A stretch of DNA of 64,000 nucleotides from Halopseudomonas pachastrellae (lineage in GTDB: Bacteria; Pseudomonadota; Gammaproteobacteria; Pseudomonadales; Pseudomonadaceae), in the NCBI RefSeq assembly GCF_900114765.1, contig NZ_FOUD01000010.1, positions 62,001 to 126,000 on the forward strand. Direction: 5' to 3'. Positions 52,869 to 61,734 of this stretch are shown in pieces (the stretch's first letter is position 1; each line of letters begins with the position of its first letter). A model generated the notes under the pieces. The model worked only from the letters and a program-made list of their open reading frames with translations, was not told the origin of the DNA and made no database searches. The position numbers and the translations under genes were made by a program.

Positions 52869-55397
52869 TCAGGCGCCCCTGCTGATCAGACGCATGGGGC
52901 TCTGGCGCACTACGGCACGGGTACCCCAGACGCCAGCGCAGCCTATCAGCAGTGCAGCCACCAGTGGTGTGAGCAGCCAGAACAGTAGGTGTGGCGACCA
53001 GTCCAGCTCAAGTGCAAGACGGTAGAGCGCCCAGGTAGCCAGCTCGGCTGCCACCACGGCCATGACACCTGCCAGCAGCCCCAGCAGCAAAAACTCCAGC
53101 CATGTAGCCCGGCGCAGCAGCGCCCGTTCCGCGCCCAGGGTGCGCAGCAGTGCGCCCTGGTACAAACGCTGATCCAGCGTTGCCTGCAGCGCGGCAAACA
53201 GCACAGCCAGGCCAGCCAGCAGGACAAAGACCAGCACGTACTCGACCGCCAGGGTGACCTGCTTGAGGATGCCGCGAATCTGCTCCAGCACGGGCTCCAC
53301 TTCAAGCAATGTCATCGCCGGAAACTGGCGGGTCAGCCCGCGCAGCGATGCACGCTCGCTGGTGGGCAGATGGAAGCTGGTGAGCAGGGTGGCGGGCAGG
53401 CCATCCAGCACGCCGGGGGCAAATACCATATAGAAGTTGGGCGTAAAGTTGTCCCACTCGACCTGGCGAATGCTGGTAATGGTAGCGCTCAGGGCCTGGC
53501 CCTCGATAACAAAACCCAGCTCATCGCCTAGGCCAACGCCCAGACTCTCCGCCAACTCGGATTCGATCGACACGGCATTGTCCGGCGTGCTGTCGTTCCA
53601 CCACTGGCCGGCGGTCAACTGGTTGTCGGGCGGCAGTGTGGCAGACCAGGTCAGGCTGAGGTCGCGGTTGATGGCGCGGGTGCCGCGGTCCTGTTCGCCG
53701 CGCTGGCCGTCAGCTTCTGCTTCCTTGCTGACCTCCTGGCGCACCGGCTCACCATTGATGCTGACCAGGCGCCCCGGCGTAACTGGGTAGAGGGGCGCGC
53801 TGTGCGCACCTATCTGCTCCAGCTGCTCGGCAAAGGCCTGTTGCTCGCTGGGCAGGATATTCAGTGCAAAGTGGTTGGGCGCATCGGCCGGCAGTTGATC
53901 CTGCCAGTCGCTGAGCAGCTCCGTGCGCAGAATCAGTACCACCAGCATGCTCATGAAGATCAGGCCAAAGGCGAGAATCTGCGTTGCCGCTGCGGCCGGG
54001 CGTTTGAGCAGCTCGCCACTGCCCAGGCGCCAGGCCAGGCTAAGGTTGTGCAGTTTACCGGCAACGCTGCGCAGCAGCAGCCAGGCCAGCAGGCCCAGCA
54101 CCAGCGCCGCCGCCGCGCCGCCAAAGATCATCGCCAGGGTGATCTGCAGGTCACCGGTAAACTGCCACATCAGCAGGCTGAGCACAGCCAGCGCCAGGCC
54201 ATAGATCAGCCAACTGCTGCTCGGCATGGGTGCCAGGTCCCGGCGCAAGACCCGCAGCGGGGCGACCTGGCCCAGGCGCAGCAGTGGCGGCAGGGCAAAG
54301 CCGAGCAGCGCACAGAGCCCGGTTGCGCCGCCGACCAGCAAGGGCGTCAGCCCCGGCTCGGGCAGGCTGCTGGGTAGCAGCTCGCGCAGCAACTGCAGCA
54401 GCCCCCATTGGGCAAACCAGCCAAAGGCCAAACCCAGTGCAGTGGCGAGCGCGCCCAGGTACAGCAGCTGAAACAGAAACAGCCGCATCACCTGCCGGCG
54501 TGACAGCCCAAGGCAGCGCAGCATGGCGCTGGTATCGAAATGGCGCAGGGCAAAGCGGCCAGCCGACAGGGCCACGGCAACGCCGGCCAGCACCACCGCA
54601 GCGATACTGGCCAGCCCCAGGAACTGATCCGCTCGGCCCAGTGCGCGGCCCACCTGACGGTTGCCGTCCTTGACCGAGGTGACCCGCTGGTTGGGCTCCA
54701 GGCGATCCTCCAGCCACTGCTGATAGGCGCTCAATTGCTCATCGCTGCCAGCCAGCAGCAGGCGATAACGTACGCGGCTGCCGGGCTGCACGATGCCGGT
54801 AGCGTCCAGGTCCTGCAGGTTCATCAGCACGCGCGGCGTCAGGCTGTAAAAGTCGCCGGCGCGGTCCGGTTCATGGGTTAGTAGCGCGCTGATGGTCAGG
54901 CTGGCGTAGCCCACCTCCAGCGCATCGCCCACCTCCAACTCCAGCTGGGTGAGCAGGCGCGGCTCGATCCACAGCTCGCCGGCTGCCGGGCCGGTGCTGA
55001 CCGGCTGCTCGGCCGCAAAGGGTTGCTCGGCAATGCGCATCTGGCCGCGTAACGGATAGGCTGCATCCACCGCCTTGACGCTGGACAGCTGCATGGCTGC
55101 ATCACTGGCCATGACACTGTTGAAGCCAACCTGTTGGCTGATCTGCAGCCCCTGGCTCTGGGCCTGTTCGGCATAGAGGGCCGGCAGCGGGCTGCCCGAG
55201 GAGATCACCAGGTCGGCACCGAGAAACTCGGCGGCCTGACCGGTCATGCTGCGTTCAAGCCGCTCGGTGAAAAAGCTGATGGCGGTGCTGATGGTGACCG
55301 CAATCAGTAACGCTCCGAGCAGGACGCGCAGCTCCCCCGCGCGCCATTCTCGGCGCAACAGGCGCCAGGCGAGGCTGGCCAACGGCGCGCTGTTCAT
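52869..55397 (-). CDS. ybbP: ABC transporter permease, YbbP-like (FtsX/MacB type)
   Basis: 842 residues: a membrane segment at about 25-45, an extracytoplasmic domain, three segments around 255-375, a further central bundle (about 395-500), a second extracytoplasmic domain (about 505-720) and three final segments. Two FtsX domains are present. With YbbA it forms a putative exporter; the substrate is unknown, although TesA next door suggests a lipid or ester link. Its start overlaps the ybbA stop as ATGA. Confidence 0.88.
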   Translation of the reverse strand: MNSAPLASLAWRLLRREWRAGELRVLLGALLIAVTISTAISFFTERLERSMTGQAAEFLGADLVISSGSPLPALYAEQAQSQGLQISQQVGFNSVMASDAAMQLSSVKAVDAAYPLRGQMRIAEQPFAAEQPVSTGPAAGELWIEPRLLTQLELEVGDALEVGYASLTISALLTHEPDRAGDFYSLTPRVLMNLQDLDATGIVQPGSRVRYRLLLAGSDEQLSAYQQWLEDRLEPNQRVTSVKDGNRQVGRALGRADQFLGLASIAAVVLAGVAVALSAGRFALRHFDTSAMLRCLGLSRRQVMRLFLFQLLYLGALATALGLAFGWFAQWGLLQLLRELLPSSLPEPGLTPLLVGGATGLCALLGFALPPLLRLGQVAPLRVLRRDLAPMPSSSWLIYGLALAVLSLLMWQFTGDLQITLAMIFGGAAAALVLGLLAWLLLRSVAGKLHNLSLAWRLGSGELLKRPAAAATQILAFGLIFMSMLVVLILRTELLSDWQDQLPADAPNHFALNILPSEQQAFAEQLEQIGAHSAPLYPVTPGRLVSINGEPVRQEVSKEAEADGQRGEQDRGTRAINRDLSLTWSATLPPDNQLTAGQWWNDSTPDNAVSIESELAESLGVGLGDELGFVIEGQALSATITSIRQVEWDNFTPNFYMVFAPGVLDGLPATLLTSFHLPTSERASLRGLTRQFPAMTLLEVEPVLEQIRGILKQVTLAVEYVLVFVLLAGLAVLFAALQATLDQRLYQGALLRTLGAERALLRRATWLEFLLLGLLAGVMAVVAAELATWALYRLALELDWSPHLLFWLLTPLVAALLIGCAGVWGTRAVVRQSPMRLISRGA

Positions 55398-56077
55398 ACA
55401 GCTTGCTCCGCTTGCAGTTGGCCTGCCTGCATGTGCAGGGCACGCTCGCAGCGGGCGGCCAGGCGTTCGTCGTGGGTGACCAGGATCAGCGTGGTGCCGT
55501 GTTCGCGGTTGAGGTCGAACAGCAGATCGGTGATCTTCTGGCCGGTGGCGGCGTCCAGATTACCGGTCGGCTCGTCGGCAAACAGAATGGCCGGCTCACT
55601 GGCAAAGGCGCGGGCAATGGCCACCCGCTGCTGCTCGCCGCCAGACAGTTGCTGCGGATAATGACTGATACGCGCCTTGAGGCCGACGCGCTCAAGCAGC
55701 TCGGTCGCATGCTGACGGGCATCACGACGGCCGGCCAGCTCCAGCGGCAACATCACGTTTTCAACCGCGTTGAGGCTGTCCAGCAGCTGAAAGGACTGGA
55801 ACACGAAACCTACTTCCAGACCGCGCAGGGCGGCGCGTTGGTCTTCATCCAGTGCGGTCAGGGATTGTCCGGCCAGCAGCACCTCGCCACTGCTGGGCAG
55901 ATCCAGCCCGGCGAGCAGGCTGAGCAGGGTGGACTTGCCGGAGCCCGAGGCGCCGACAATGGCAACACTGCTGCCGCGCTGAATGCTCAGGTTTACGTCC
56001 GAGAGTATCTGCAGTGGCGCTTCCGAGGTGGTGACGACTTTGTTAAGGTGGCGGGCAATTACGACAGCGTCTGACAT
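55394..56077 (-). CDS. ybbA: ABC transporter ATP-binding protein, YbbA-like
   Basis: 227 residues. Walker A GASGSGKST, signature LSGGEQQRVAIARAF and Walker B ILFADEPTGNLD, of the LolD/MacB group. ATG 56077 gives MSDAVVIARHLNKVV; the frame stays open upstream, but that part overlaps the divergent tesA gene and is not family-like. Only 13 bases separate its start from that of tesA on the other strand. Confidence 0.93.
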   Translation of the reverse strand: MSDAVVIARHLNKVVTTSEAPLQILSDVNLSIQRGSSVAIVGASGSGKSTLLSLLAGLDLPSSGEVLLAGQSLTALDEDQRAALRGLEVGFVFQSFQLLDSLNAVENVMLPLELAGRRDARQHATELLERVGLKARISHYPQQLSGGEQQRVAIARAFASEPAILFADEPTGNLDAATGQKITDLLFDLNREHGTTLILVTHDERLAARCERALHMQAGQLQAEQAV

Positions 56078-56090
56078 GGTAACGGGCCTG

Positions 56091-56732
56091 ATGAACGTCT
56101 TGAGAAACTGGCTGGGAGGGCTGTTGCTATGTCTGCTCTCCCTGCCCGCAGCAGCACAGGGGATTTTGATCCTCGGTGATAGTATCAGCGCCGCTTTCGG
56201 TCTGGAAATCAGTGACGGTTGGGTAAACCTGCTGGAGCGCCGCCTGGAGGCGCAAAACCTGCCCTTTGACGTGCACAATGCCTCGGTCAGCGGTGACACC
56301 ACCGCAGGTGGTCTGGCACGTCTGCCGGCCCTGCTGGCGCGGCATGAGCCCAACCTGGTGGTGATTGAACTGGGCGGTAACGACGGCCTGCGCGGGCTAC
56401 CCACCGATAAAATGCAACAGAATCTTGCGGCCATGGTCCAACGCTCCCGCGAGGCCGGGGCAGAGGTGGTGTTGCTTGGCATGCGCATTCCGCCCAACTA
56501 CGGCGTGCGTTATACCAGAGCTTTTGAACAGGTCTTCCGCGATGTTGCCGAGCAGCAGCAGGTGCCGCTGGTGCCCTTTGTGCTGGAGGGTGTGGCGGGC
56601 GAGCCCGAGCTGATGCAGGCCGACGGTGTGCACCCCAACGTAGAGGGGCAGCCGGGCATTCTGGATAATGCATGGCCGGTGATTCGTGACTGGGCCCAGT
56701 CGCCACCGCCGGCGGATGAGGTCGACAATTGA
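56091..56732 (+). CDS. tesA: acyl-CoA thioesterase I / lysophospholipase, GDSL type
   Basis: 213 residues, periplasmic (signal peptide MNVLRNWLGGLLLCLLSLPAAAQ). SGNH/GDSL hydrolase: block I GDSISAAFGL with the catalytic serine, block II with SGDTTAGG, block III GGNDGLRG, and block V DGVHPN with the catalytic Asp and His. ATG 56091 starts directly at the signal peptide; another ATG at 56076 adds five residues. No strong ribosome site. Divergent from ybbA, a neighbourhood also known in E. coli. Confidence 0.94.
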   Translation: MNVLRNWLGGLLLCLLSLPAAAQGILILGDSISAAFGLEISDGWVNLLERRLEAQNLPFDVHNASVSGDTTAGGLARLPALLARHEPNLVVIELGGNDGLRGLPTDKMQQNLAAMVQRSREAGAEVVLLGMRIPPNYGVRYTRAFEQVFRDVAEQQQVPLVPFVLEGVAGEPELMQADGVHPNVEGQPGILDNAWPVIRDWAQSPPPADEVDN

Positions 56733-57061
56733 GCCTATCCTGGATGGCCAGGCGCTGGTGTCTGGTGGAGCAGGATGAGCAGTTGGATCTTTTTGTTGAA
56801 GACTCCAGGCATGTTCATCTGGTGGACATCAACCTGCGTCTGGATGTGCCGCGCGAGCGCACTCTGTGCGCCGACTTGTTGCCGTCTCGGCCGATCTACC
56901 GGGAGCTGACGCGAGCCGATTTGCGCACGCTGTGCCCGGCCTGTGTAAGGTTGGCTGACCAGGCGCGCGCAGCCGGGCAGCGACGCACGGTGTCGCGCTC
57001 GCGGAGCGAGGCTGCGCCGGTGCAGCAATTTGACTTGAACATGATGCTGAGTGGGAGCTGA
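56729..57061 (+). CDS. small conserved-looking protein of unknown function
   Basis: 110 residues if it starts at TTG 56729, which has GAGG seven bases upstream and overlaps the tesA stop; ATG 56744 would give 105 residues but has no ribosome site. It has an acidic stretch EQDEQLDLFVEDS, then HLVDINLRLDVPRERTLCADLLPSRP, and a CPAC pair that might bind metal. Its stop overlaps the start region of the L,D-transpeptidase gene. The tight fit between two real genes supports it; family not recognised. Confidence 0.65.
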   Translation: MSLSWMARRWCLVEQDEQLDLFVEDSRHVHLVDINLRLDVPRERTLCADLLPSRPIYRELTRADLRTLCPACVRLADQARAAGQRRTVSRSRSEAAPVQQFDLNMMLSGS

Positions 57062-57066
57062 TGCGG

Positions 57067-57999
57067 ATGAAAGGTCCGATGCTGTTAAAGGGTTTGCTGG
57101 CGGCACTGATGGCGGGGCTGGCTACAACGGCGACGGCCAATGATTACCCGATACTGTCTCCCGAGCAGGACATGATCGGCGAGGTCGAGCGTTATCAGGC
57201 CGCGTACGAAGACACCTTCGCTGATCTTGGCAGTGTGCGCGGTTTTGGCTACCTGGAGATGACGGCGGCCAACCCCGGCGTCGACCCATGGTTGCCGGGC
57301 GCGGGTGTCGAGATCATTCTGCCGGGTGAGCATGTGCTGCCCGAGGGAGTGCGAGAGGGCGTGGTGATCAACCTGCCCGAGTTTCGCATGTACTACTACC
57401 ACAAGGATGCGCAGCTGGTGTCCAGTTACCCGGTGGGCATAGGCCGCGAGGGCTGGTCCTCACCTATTGGTGAAACGCGCATTTTGCGCAAAGAGGCCAA
57501 CCCCTCCTGGTATCCGCCCAAGTCCATTCTGGAAGAGCACGCAGCCAACGGCGACCCGTTGCCCTCGGTGGTGCCGCCGGGGCCGGATAATCCCATGGGG
57601 CCGTTCAAGATGAACCTGGCAATGAGCGGCTACGTGATCCACGGTACCAACAAAAAGTTTGGCATCGGCACGCGGGTCAGCCATGGTTGCTTCCGCATGC
57701 GCAACGAAGACATTACCGAGCTGTTTCCGCAGGTGCCGGTCGGCACGCCAGTGACCATCGTCAACCAGCCTTATAAGCTCGGCATCAAGGACGGTTTGCT
57801 GTATCTGGAGGTGCACACTGCACTGGATGAGCACGGCATGCCGTCAACGCTGGATAAGCAGGCGGCAATTCAGCGCTTGCTGGCAGAGCAGCAGGACAAG
57901 GTGCGGGGTTTTCGTCTGGACTGGAAGGCGATCAGAGATTTGGTATATGCCGAGAGTGGCATTCCCGGTGTGATTGGACAGCCTATCCGGACCATGTGA
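57067..57999 (+). CDS. L,D-transpeptidase (ErfK/YbiS/YcfS/YnhG type)
   Basis: 310 residues, exported (signal peptide ending near TTATA-ND). The YkuD domain (about 97-240) carries HGTN (192-195) and the catalytic SHGCFRMRN with Cys208. A LysM-like or linker segment precedes it. Enzymes of this type attach Braun-type lipoproteins to peptidoglycan or form 3-3 crosslinks. The neighbouring oprI, whose product ends in lysine, makes lipoprotein attachment attractive (inference). ATG 57061 is an alternative, but sits too near GGGAG. Confidence 0.93.
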   Translation: MKGPMLLKGLLAALMAGLATTATANDYPILSPEQDMIGEVERYQAAYEDTFADLGSVRGFGYLEMTAANPGVDPWLPGAGVEIILPGEHVLPEGVREGVVINLPEFRMYYYHKDAQLVSSYPVGIGREGWSSPIGETRILRKEANPSWYPPKSILEEHAANGDPLPSVVPPGPDNPMGPFKMNLAMSGYVIHGTNKKFGIGTRVSHGCFRMRNEDITELFPQVPVGTPVTIVNQPYKLGIKDGLLYLEVHTALDEHGMPSTLDKQAAIQRLLAEQQDKVRGFRLDWKAIRDLVYAESGIPGVIGQPIRTM

Positions 58000-58012
58000 T
58001 CCGGATAGGCTG
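57979..58012. terminator. perfect inverted repeat spanning the L,D-transpeptidase stop
   Basis: 13-bp perfect stem CAGCCTATCCGGA (57979-57991) / TCCGGATAGGCTG (58000-58012) with the stop codon in the 8-base loop. It lies between two convergent genes and may end both transcripts; no T-run on either side. Confidence 0.65.
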
Positions 58013-58024
58013 CAGGTAGCCTTA

Positions 58025-58279
58025 TTACTTCTGGCTAGCCTTTTCGAGCATGCGCAGAGCGCGCTCGTTGGCTTCATCAGCGGTCTGCTGGGCGCGTTGA
58101 GCGGCAGCCAGAGCTTCATCAGCCTTGCGGTAGGCTTCGTCTGCACGGGCCTGGGCGCTGGCGGTAGCGTTTTCGTTGGCGGCAACGCGAGCGCTCAGTT
58201 CCTTTTCCATGCTGTTGCTGCAACCAGCGGCAACCAGGGCTGCCAGTGCTACGGCGGATACTTTCAGTGCAGTTTTCAT
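58025..58279 (-). CDS. oprI: major outer membrane lipoprotein OprI (Lpp-like)
   Basis: 84 residues. Signal peptide with lipobox VAAGC, acylated at Cys20, then an uninterrupted Ala/Glu/Arg-rich heptad helix ([20 protein letters not shown] and on) forming a coiled coil, and a C-terminal lysine (KASQK) where Lpp-type proteins are joined to peptidoglycan. ATG 58279 has AGGGGAAAG upstream, a strong ribosome site as expected for an abundant protein. Adjacent L,D-transpeptidase as in P. aeruginosa (recalled). Confidence 0.95.
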   Translation of the reverse strand: MKTALKVSAVALAALVAAGCSNSMEKELSARVAANENATASAQARADEAYRKADEALAAAQRAQQTADEANERALRMLEKASQK

Positions 58280-58390
58280 AACTTTCCCCTTGTGTAAAAG
58301 TTCCATGCTTCAAGAACGCACAGCAGAAGACCCTAGGTGGCTAGATGAGTTCCCTGGGTGTTCTGATGGGCTTTCCCGGCAGGGCTGTTA

Positions 58391-58418
58391 ATAGTAGCAG
58401 TTGCTTGCGTACTGAAAA
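58391..58418 (-). promoter_or_regulatory. possible oprI promoter
   Basis: On the minus strand TTTTCA (58418-58413) and TACTAT (58396-58391) are 16 bases apart. This would give a leader of about 105 bases. The -35 match is weak. Confidence 0.4.
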
Positions 58419-58485
58419 GGGGAGTGGTGCTAATTCTGTTACCAATGAACAACAATAAACTGCCCTGATTGAGCGGTTAAGGTCT

Positions 58486-58513
58486 TTGTCAGTGTTCGGC
58501 CCTGCGCTAATGT
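58486..58513 (+). promoter_or_regulatory. possible promoter of the GntP-family gene
   Basis: TTGTCA (58486-58491) and TAATGT (58508-58513) are 16 bases apart, about 32 bases before the ATG. Good -35, partial -10. Confidence 0.35.
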
Positions 58514-58545
58514 AGCCTGCGCTGTTCATTACAAGGATAAAAATA

Positions 58546-59940
58546 ATGCTTGGAAATCTGGGTCTCATTGCCGGCGTGACGCTACTTATCTATCTGGCGT
58601 TGCGTGGTATCAACATCTTTATTGCTGCGCTGGTCTGCGCGCTGGTGGTCGCCCTGACCAACGGCATGCTGATCTCGCAAACCTTTCTCGAGTTCTTTCC
58701 GTTTGGCCCGCTGGGTGCGTTCACCTTTGCCGGCAAGTTCTTCCTGCTGTTCCTCTGTGGCGCCATTTTCGGCAAGGTGATGGCCACCAGTCAGGCGGCC
58801 AAGAGTATTGCGCTATCCATCACTCGCGCCCTGGGCGTGCGCCACACGCTACTGGTAGGCATGGTCGTTTGCGCCTTGCTCACCTATGGCGGCGTAGTGG
58901 TGTTTGTCGTGGTCTTCACCATGTATCCGCTGGGTATCACGTTGATGCGTGAGGCCAACTTGCCCAAGCGCCTGTGGGCTGCAGCCACCTCTGTGGGGGC
59001 TGGTACCTTCACCATGACGGCGCTGCCGGGTACGCCGTCCATTCATAACGTGATTTCTGCCAGCTCGCTGGGTACCGATCTGTTCGCAGGCGGCTGGATC
59101 GGCATTTTTGCTGCTCTGCTGATGGCCGGCCTGGGTATGTGGTACGTGGAAAGCCAGTGGAAGCGCGCCCAGGCGCGTGGCGAGGGGTTTGTCGAGAATG
59201 CCCAGGATCGTCGCATGGAGCAGCTTATCGGTGACCCGAATGACGCCCCGGTGTGGTGGATGGCGTTGATTCCGATGGTCGTAGTGCTGGGCTCGATCAT
59301 GCTGCCTCGCGCTATTCTGGGCATGGCAGATTGGTCAGAGAGCGACGGTATTGTGGCTCGCGTGCTGTTGTTCAGCGCGTCGCAACCGATCATCTGGCCC
59401 AGCATTTCGCTGATTCTCGGCTCACTGACCTGCGTGGTGCTGTTCCCTGCGCTGCGCCGTAAAGCGGCTCAAGCCTTTGGGCAGGGCGCTGATGACTCGA
59501 TCATGCCGCTGCTGAACACGGCTGCCGTCATCGGTTTTGGTGGTGTAGTGACCCAGACCGCCGGTTTTGCCCAGTTTGCCGACTGGATTCTCAACGTTGA
59601 TCTGCCGCCGCTGCTATCGGTGTTTGCGTCGGTCAGCGTGGTCTCGGCGATTGTCGGCTCTTCTTCCGGTGGTCTGCAGATCTTCATGCAGTCGCTGGGC
59701 CCGCATTACATCGAGATGGGTGTTGATCCGGAAATTCTGCACCGTATCGCGGCGATCGCTGCCGGTGGTCTGGATTCGCTGCCGCATTGCGGCGCGGTGA
59801 TTGCGACCTTCATGATCATGGGTATTACCCACAAGGAAGCCTATCGGGACATCTTTGTTGTCACGGTCGCCGTGCCTGTCATCGCCTGTCTGGCCTCCAT
59901 TGCCCTGCTGATGTCGCTGGGCATGGGGATGGTCTCCTGA
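58546..59940 (+). CDS. GntP-family permease
   Basis: 464 residues, about 12-14 membrane segments throughout. The GntP family (gluconate, hydroxybutyrate and other small carboxylates with protons) is suggested by GKFFLLFLCGAIFGKVM, GGVVVFVVVFTMYPLGI, TMTALPGTPSIHNVI and the C-terminal GGLDSLPHCGAVI. The exact substrate is unclear, and no metabolic genes for a sugar acid lie nearby. AAGGA precedes the ATG. It stands alone, divergent from oprI. Confidence 0.87.
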   Translation: MLGNLGLIAGVTLLIYLALRGINIFIAALVCALVVALTNGMLISQTFLEFFPFGPLGAFTFAGKFFLLFLCGAIFGKVMATSQAAKSIALSITRALGVRHTLLVGMVVCALLTYGGVVVFVVVFTMYPLGITLMREANLPKRLWAAATSVGAGTFTMTALPGTPSIHNVISASSLGTDLFAGGWIGIFAALLMAGLGMWYVESQWKRAQARGEGFVENAQDRRMEQLIGDPNDAPVWWMALIPMVVVLGSIMLPRAILGMADWSESDGIVARVLLFSASQPIIWPSISLILGSLTCVVLFPALRRKAAQAFGQGADDSIMPLLNTAAVIGFGGVVTQTAGFAQFADWILNVDLPPLLSVFASVSVVSAIVGSSSGGLQIFMQSLGPHYIEMGVDPEILHRIAAIAAGGLDSLPHCGAVIATFMIMGITHKEAYRDIFVVTVAVPVIACLASIALLMSLGMGMVS

Positions 59941-60080
59941 GGCCCATGGGGCACGCGGCGTCGAAAGGGCGCTGCGTGCTCCAGTGCACAAAATTTCATC
60001 AGTTGAGGAACATTCCGGCTGATATGGGTCTATAGTGGATGACTCCTCGCTCGGAGTTATATCTGCCTGGGAGACTGACA

Positions 60081-60356
60081 ATGAATATGAACGCCACCGT
60101 CCAGCACGATCAGGAAGGCAAGCAGTTCTATATCGCATTGGAAGGTGCACGGGCTTATCTCGCCTACATGGATCTTGGCAAGAAGACACTGGATATCTAC
60201 CGCACCTTCGTACCCAATGCCCTGCGCGGCAAGGGGCTGGCGGCAAAACTGACGGCACACGCATTGAGCTTTGCCCGTGAGCAGGGTTACACCGTCATCC
60301 CTTCCTGCTCGTACGTTGAGCGTTATATGGATCGTCACGCGGCGAACGTTGAGTAG
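60081..60356 (+). CDS. small GNAT-like N-acetyltransferase (YjdJ/COG2388 type)
   Basis: 91 residues. The short GNAT form with the acetyl-CoA loop VPNALRGKGLAAKLTAHAL and the family ending GYTVIPSCSYVERYMDRH. Substrate unknown. ATG 60081 has GGGAG about eight bases upstream; the open frame extends further 5' but without family sequence. TATAGT at 60031-60036 may be its -10 box. Confidence 0.88.
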   Translation: MNMNATVQHDQEGKQFYIALEGARAYLAYMDLGKKTLDIYRTFVPNALRGKGLAAKLTAHALSFAREQGYTVIPSCSYVERYMDRHAANVE

Positions 60357-60364
60357 CCCGCAAG

Positions 60365-60407
60365 ACACAACAAAAAACCCGCCAGTTTGGCGGGTTTTTT
60401 GTTGTGT
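60365..60407. terminator. bidirectional terminator between the acetyltransferase and DAHP synthase genes
   Basis: 19-bp perfect stem, ACACAACAAAAAACCCGCC on the left and its complement on the right, with loop AGTTT. A and T tracts make it suitable for both convergent genes. The stem reaches almost to the DAHP synthase stop. Confidence 0.95.
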
Positions 60408-60412
60408 GCCGA

Positions 60413-61495
60413 TCAGCGTTGCAGGCGAGGGCGGCGGGGCAGCACGTCCTTGAGTTTGTCACGCATGCTGCGCACGCTCTGTTCAGTGGTTGCCCAGTCG
60501 ATACAGGCATCGGTCACCGAAACGCCGTACTGCAGCTGCGACAGGTCCTTGGGAATAGACTGGTTGCCCCAGCCGATGTGGCTCTCGACCATCAGGCCGA
60601 TGATGGAGTCGTTGCCTTCCAGAATCTGATTGGCAACGTTGTCCATGACCAGAGGCTGCAGGCCCGGGTCTTTGTTGGAGTTGGCGTGGCTGCAGTCGAC
60701 CATGATGTTGCTGGCGATGCCGGCCTTTTCCAGGTCCTTCTCGCACAGGGCGACGCTGACCGAGTCGTAGTTGGGCTTGCCGTTGCCGCCGCGCAGTACC
60801 ACGTGGCCGTAGGGGTTGCCCTTGGTGGTGACGATGGAAACCTGGCCCTGCTGGTTGATACCCAGGAAGCGGTGCGGGCTGGATACCGACTGCAGGGCGT
60901 TGATGGCAACCGAGAGGCTGCCATCGGTGCCGTTCTTGAAGCCGACAGCTGAGGACAGGCCGGACGACATTTCGCGGTGAGTCTGCGATTCGGTAGTGCG
61001 GGCACCGATGGCCGACCAGGAGATCAGGTCCTGCAGGTACTGCGGCGAAATCGGGTCCAGCGCTTCAGTGGCGGTGGGCAGGCCCATCTCCGACAGATCG
61101 CAGAGCAACTGGCGGCCGATGTGCAGGCCGTCTTCAATCTTGAACGAGTCATCCAGATAGGGGTCGTTGATCAGACCTTTCCAGCCGACGGTGGTACGCG
61201 GTTTTTCGAAGTAGACGCGCATGACCAGATAGAGGGTGTCGCTGACTTCTGCAGCGAGCTGCTTGAGGCGCGCGGCGTAGTCCTTGGCGGCCTCGATATC
61301 GTGGATCGAGCAGGGGCCGATGACGATGAACAGGCGGTGGTCCTTGCCATCGAGAATGTCGCGAATCACCTGGCGGCTTTCGACGACGGTCGCCTGGGCA
61401 GCTTCGCTGAGCGGAATTTTGGCTTTCAGCTGCTCGGGGGTAATCAGAATCTCGTTGGAGGTAATGTTCAGGTCATCAATAGGTAAATCGGCCAT
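60413..61495 (-). CDS. 3-deoxy-7-phosphoheptulonate (DAHP) synthase, class I
   Basis: 360 residues. Condenses phosphoenolpyruvate and erythrose 4-phosphate, the first step of aromatic amino acid synthesis. Diagnostic blocks: IGPCSIHD, MRVYFEKPRTTVGWKGL, ATEALDPISPQYLQDL, GARTTESQTHREMSSGLS, GFKNGTDG, DCSHANSNKDP and GLMVESH. It belongs to the AroF/AroG/AroH group; which amino acid inhibits it cannot be told from sequence, so no symbol is given. The upstream gap (61496-61734) holds a small hairpin GCGCAC-TAAG-GTGCGC at 61622-61637. Confidence 0.95.
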   Translation of the reverse strand: MADLPIDDLNITSNEILITPEQLKAKIPLSEAAQATVVESRQVIRDILDGKDHRLFIVIGPCSIHDIEAAKDYAARLKQLAAEVSDTLYLVMRVYFEKPRTTVGWKGLINDPYLDDSFKIEDGLHIGRQLLCDLSEMGLPTATEALDPISPQYLQDLISWSAIGARTTESQTHREMSSGLSSAVGFKNGTDGSLSVAINALQSVSSPHRFLGINQQGQVSIVTTKGNPYGHVVLRGGNGKPNYDSVSVALCEKDLEKAGIASNIMVDCSHANSNKDPGLQPLVMDNVANQILEGNDSIIGLMVESHIGWGNQSIPKDLSQLQYGVSVTDACIDWATTEQSVRSMRDKLKDVLPRRPRLQR

Positions 61496-61734
61496 CAGTC
61501 TTCCCGGAAGTGGTACCGGCCGCGCGGTGCGGCACTATTTTGAGTGCGTCACAGCTTAATCAAGGTTGGCCGCTTAGGCTACCCCGCAGGCCGCTATCGC
61601 CCTGAAAAACAAAATTAATTGGCGCACTAAGGTGCGCTTGCAGGGCTATTTTGTCGTGTTGTTGACTGTCTTGCCGGGCGTCAGCCCCTTACCATGGCCG
61701 GATACCAATAACAGATCATCCAAATGAGGGTTGT

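Noticed and set aside
55983-56090. Extended N-terminus of tesA reaching into ybbA
   Set aside because: The extension overlaps the divergent ybbA coding region and would place the signal peptide in the interior of the protein.
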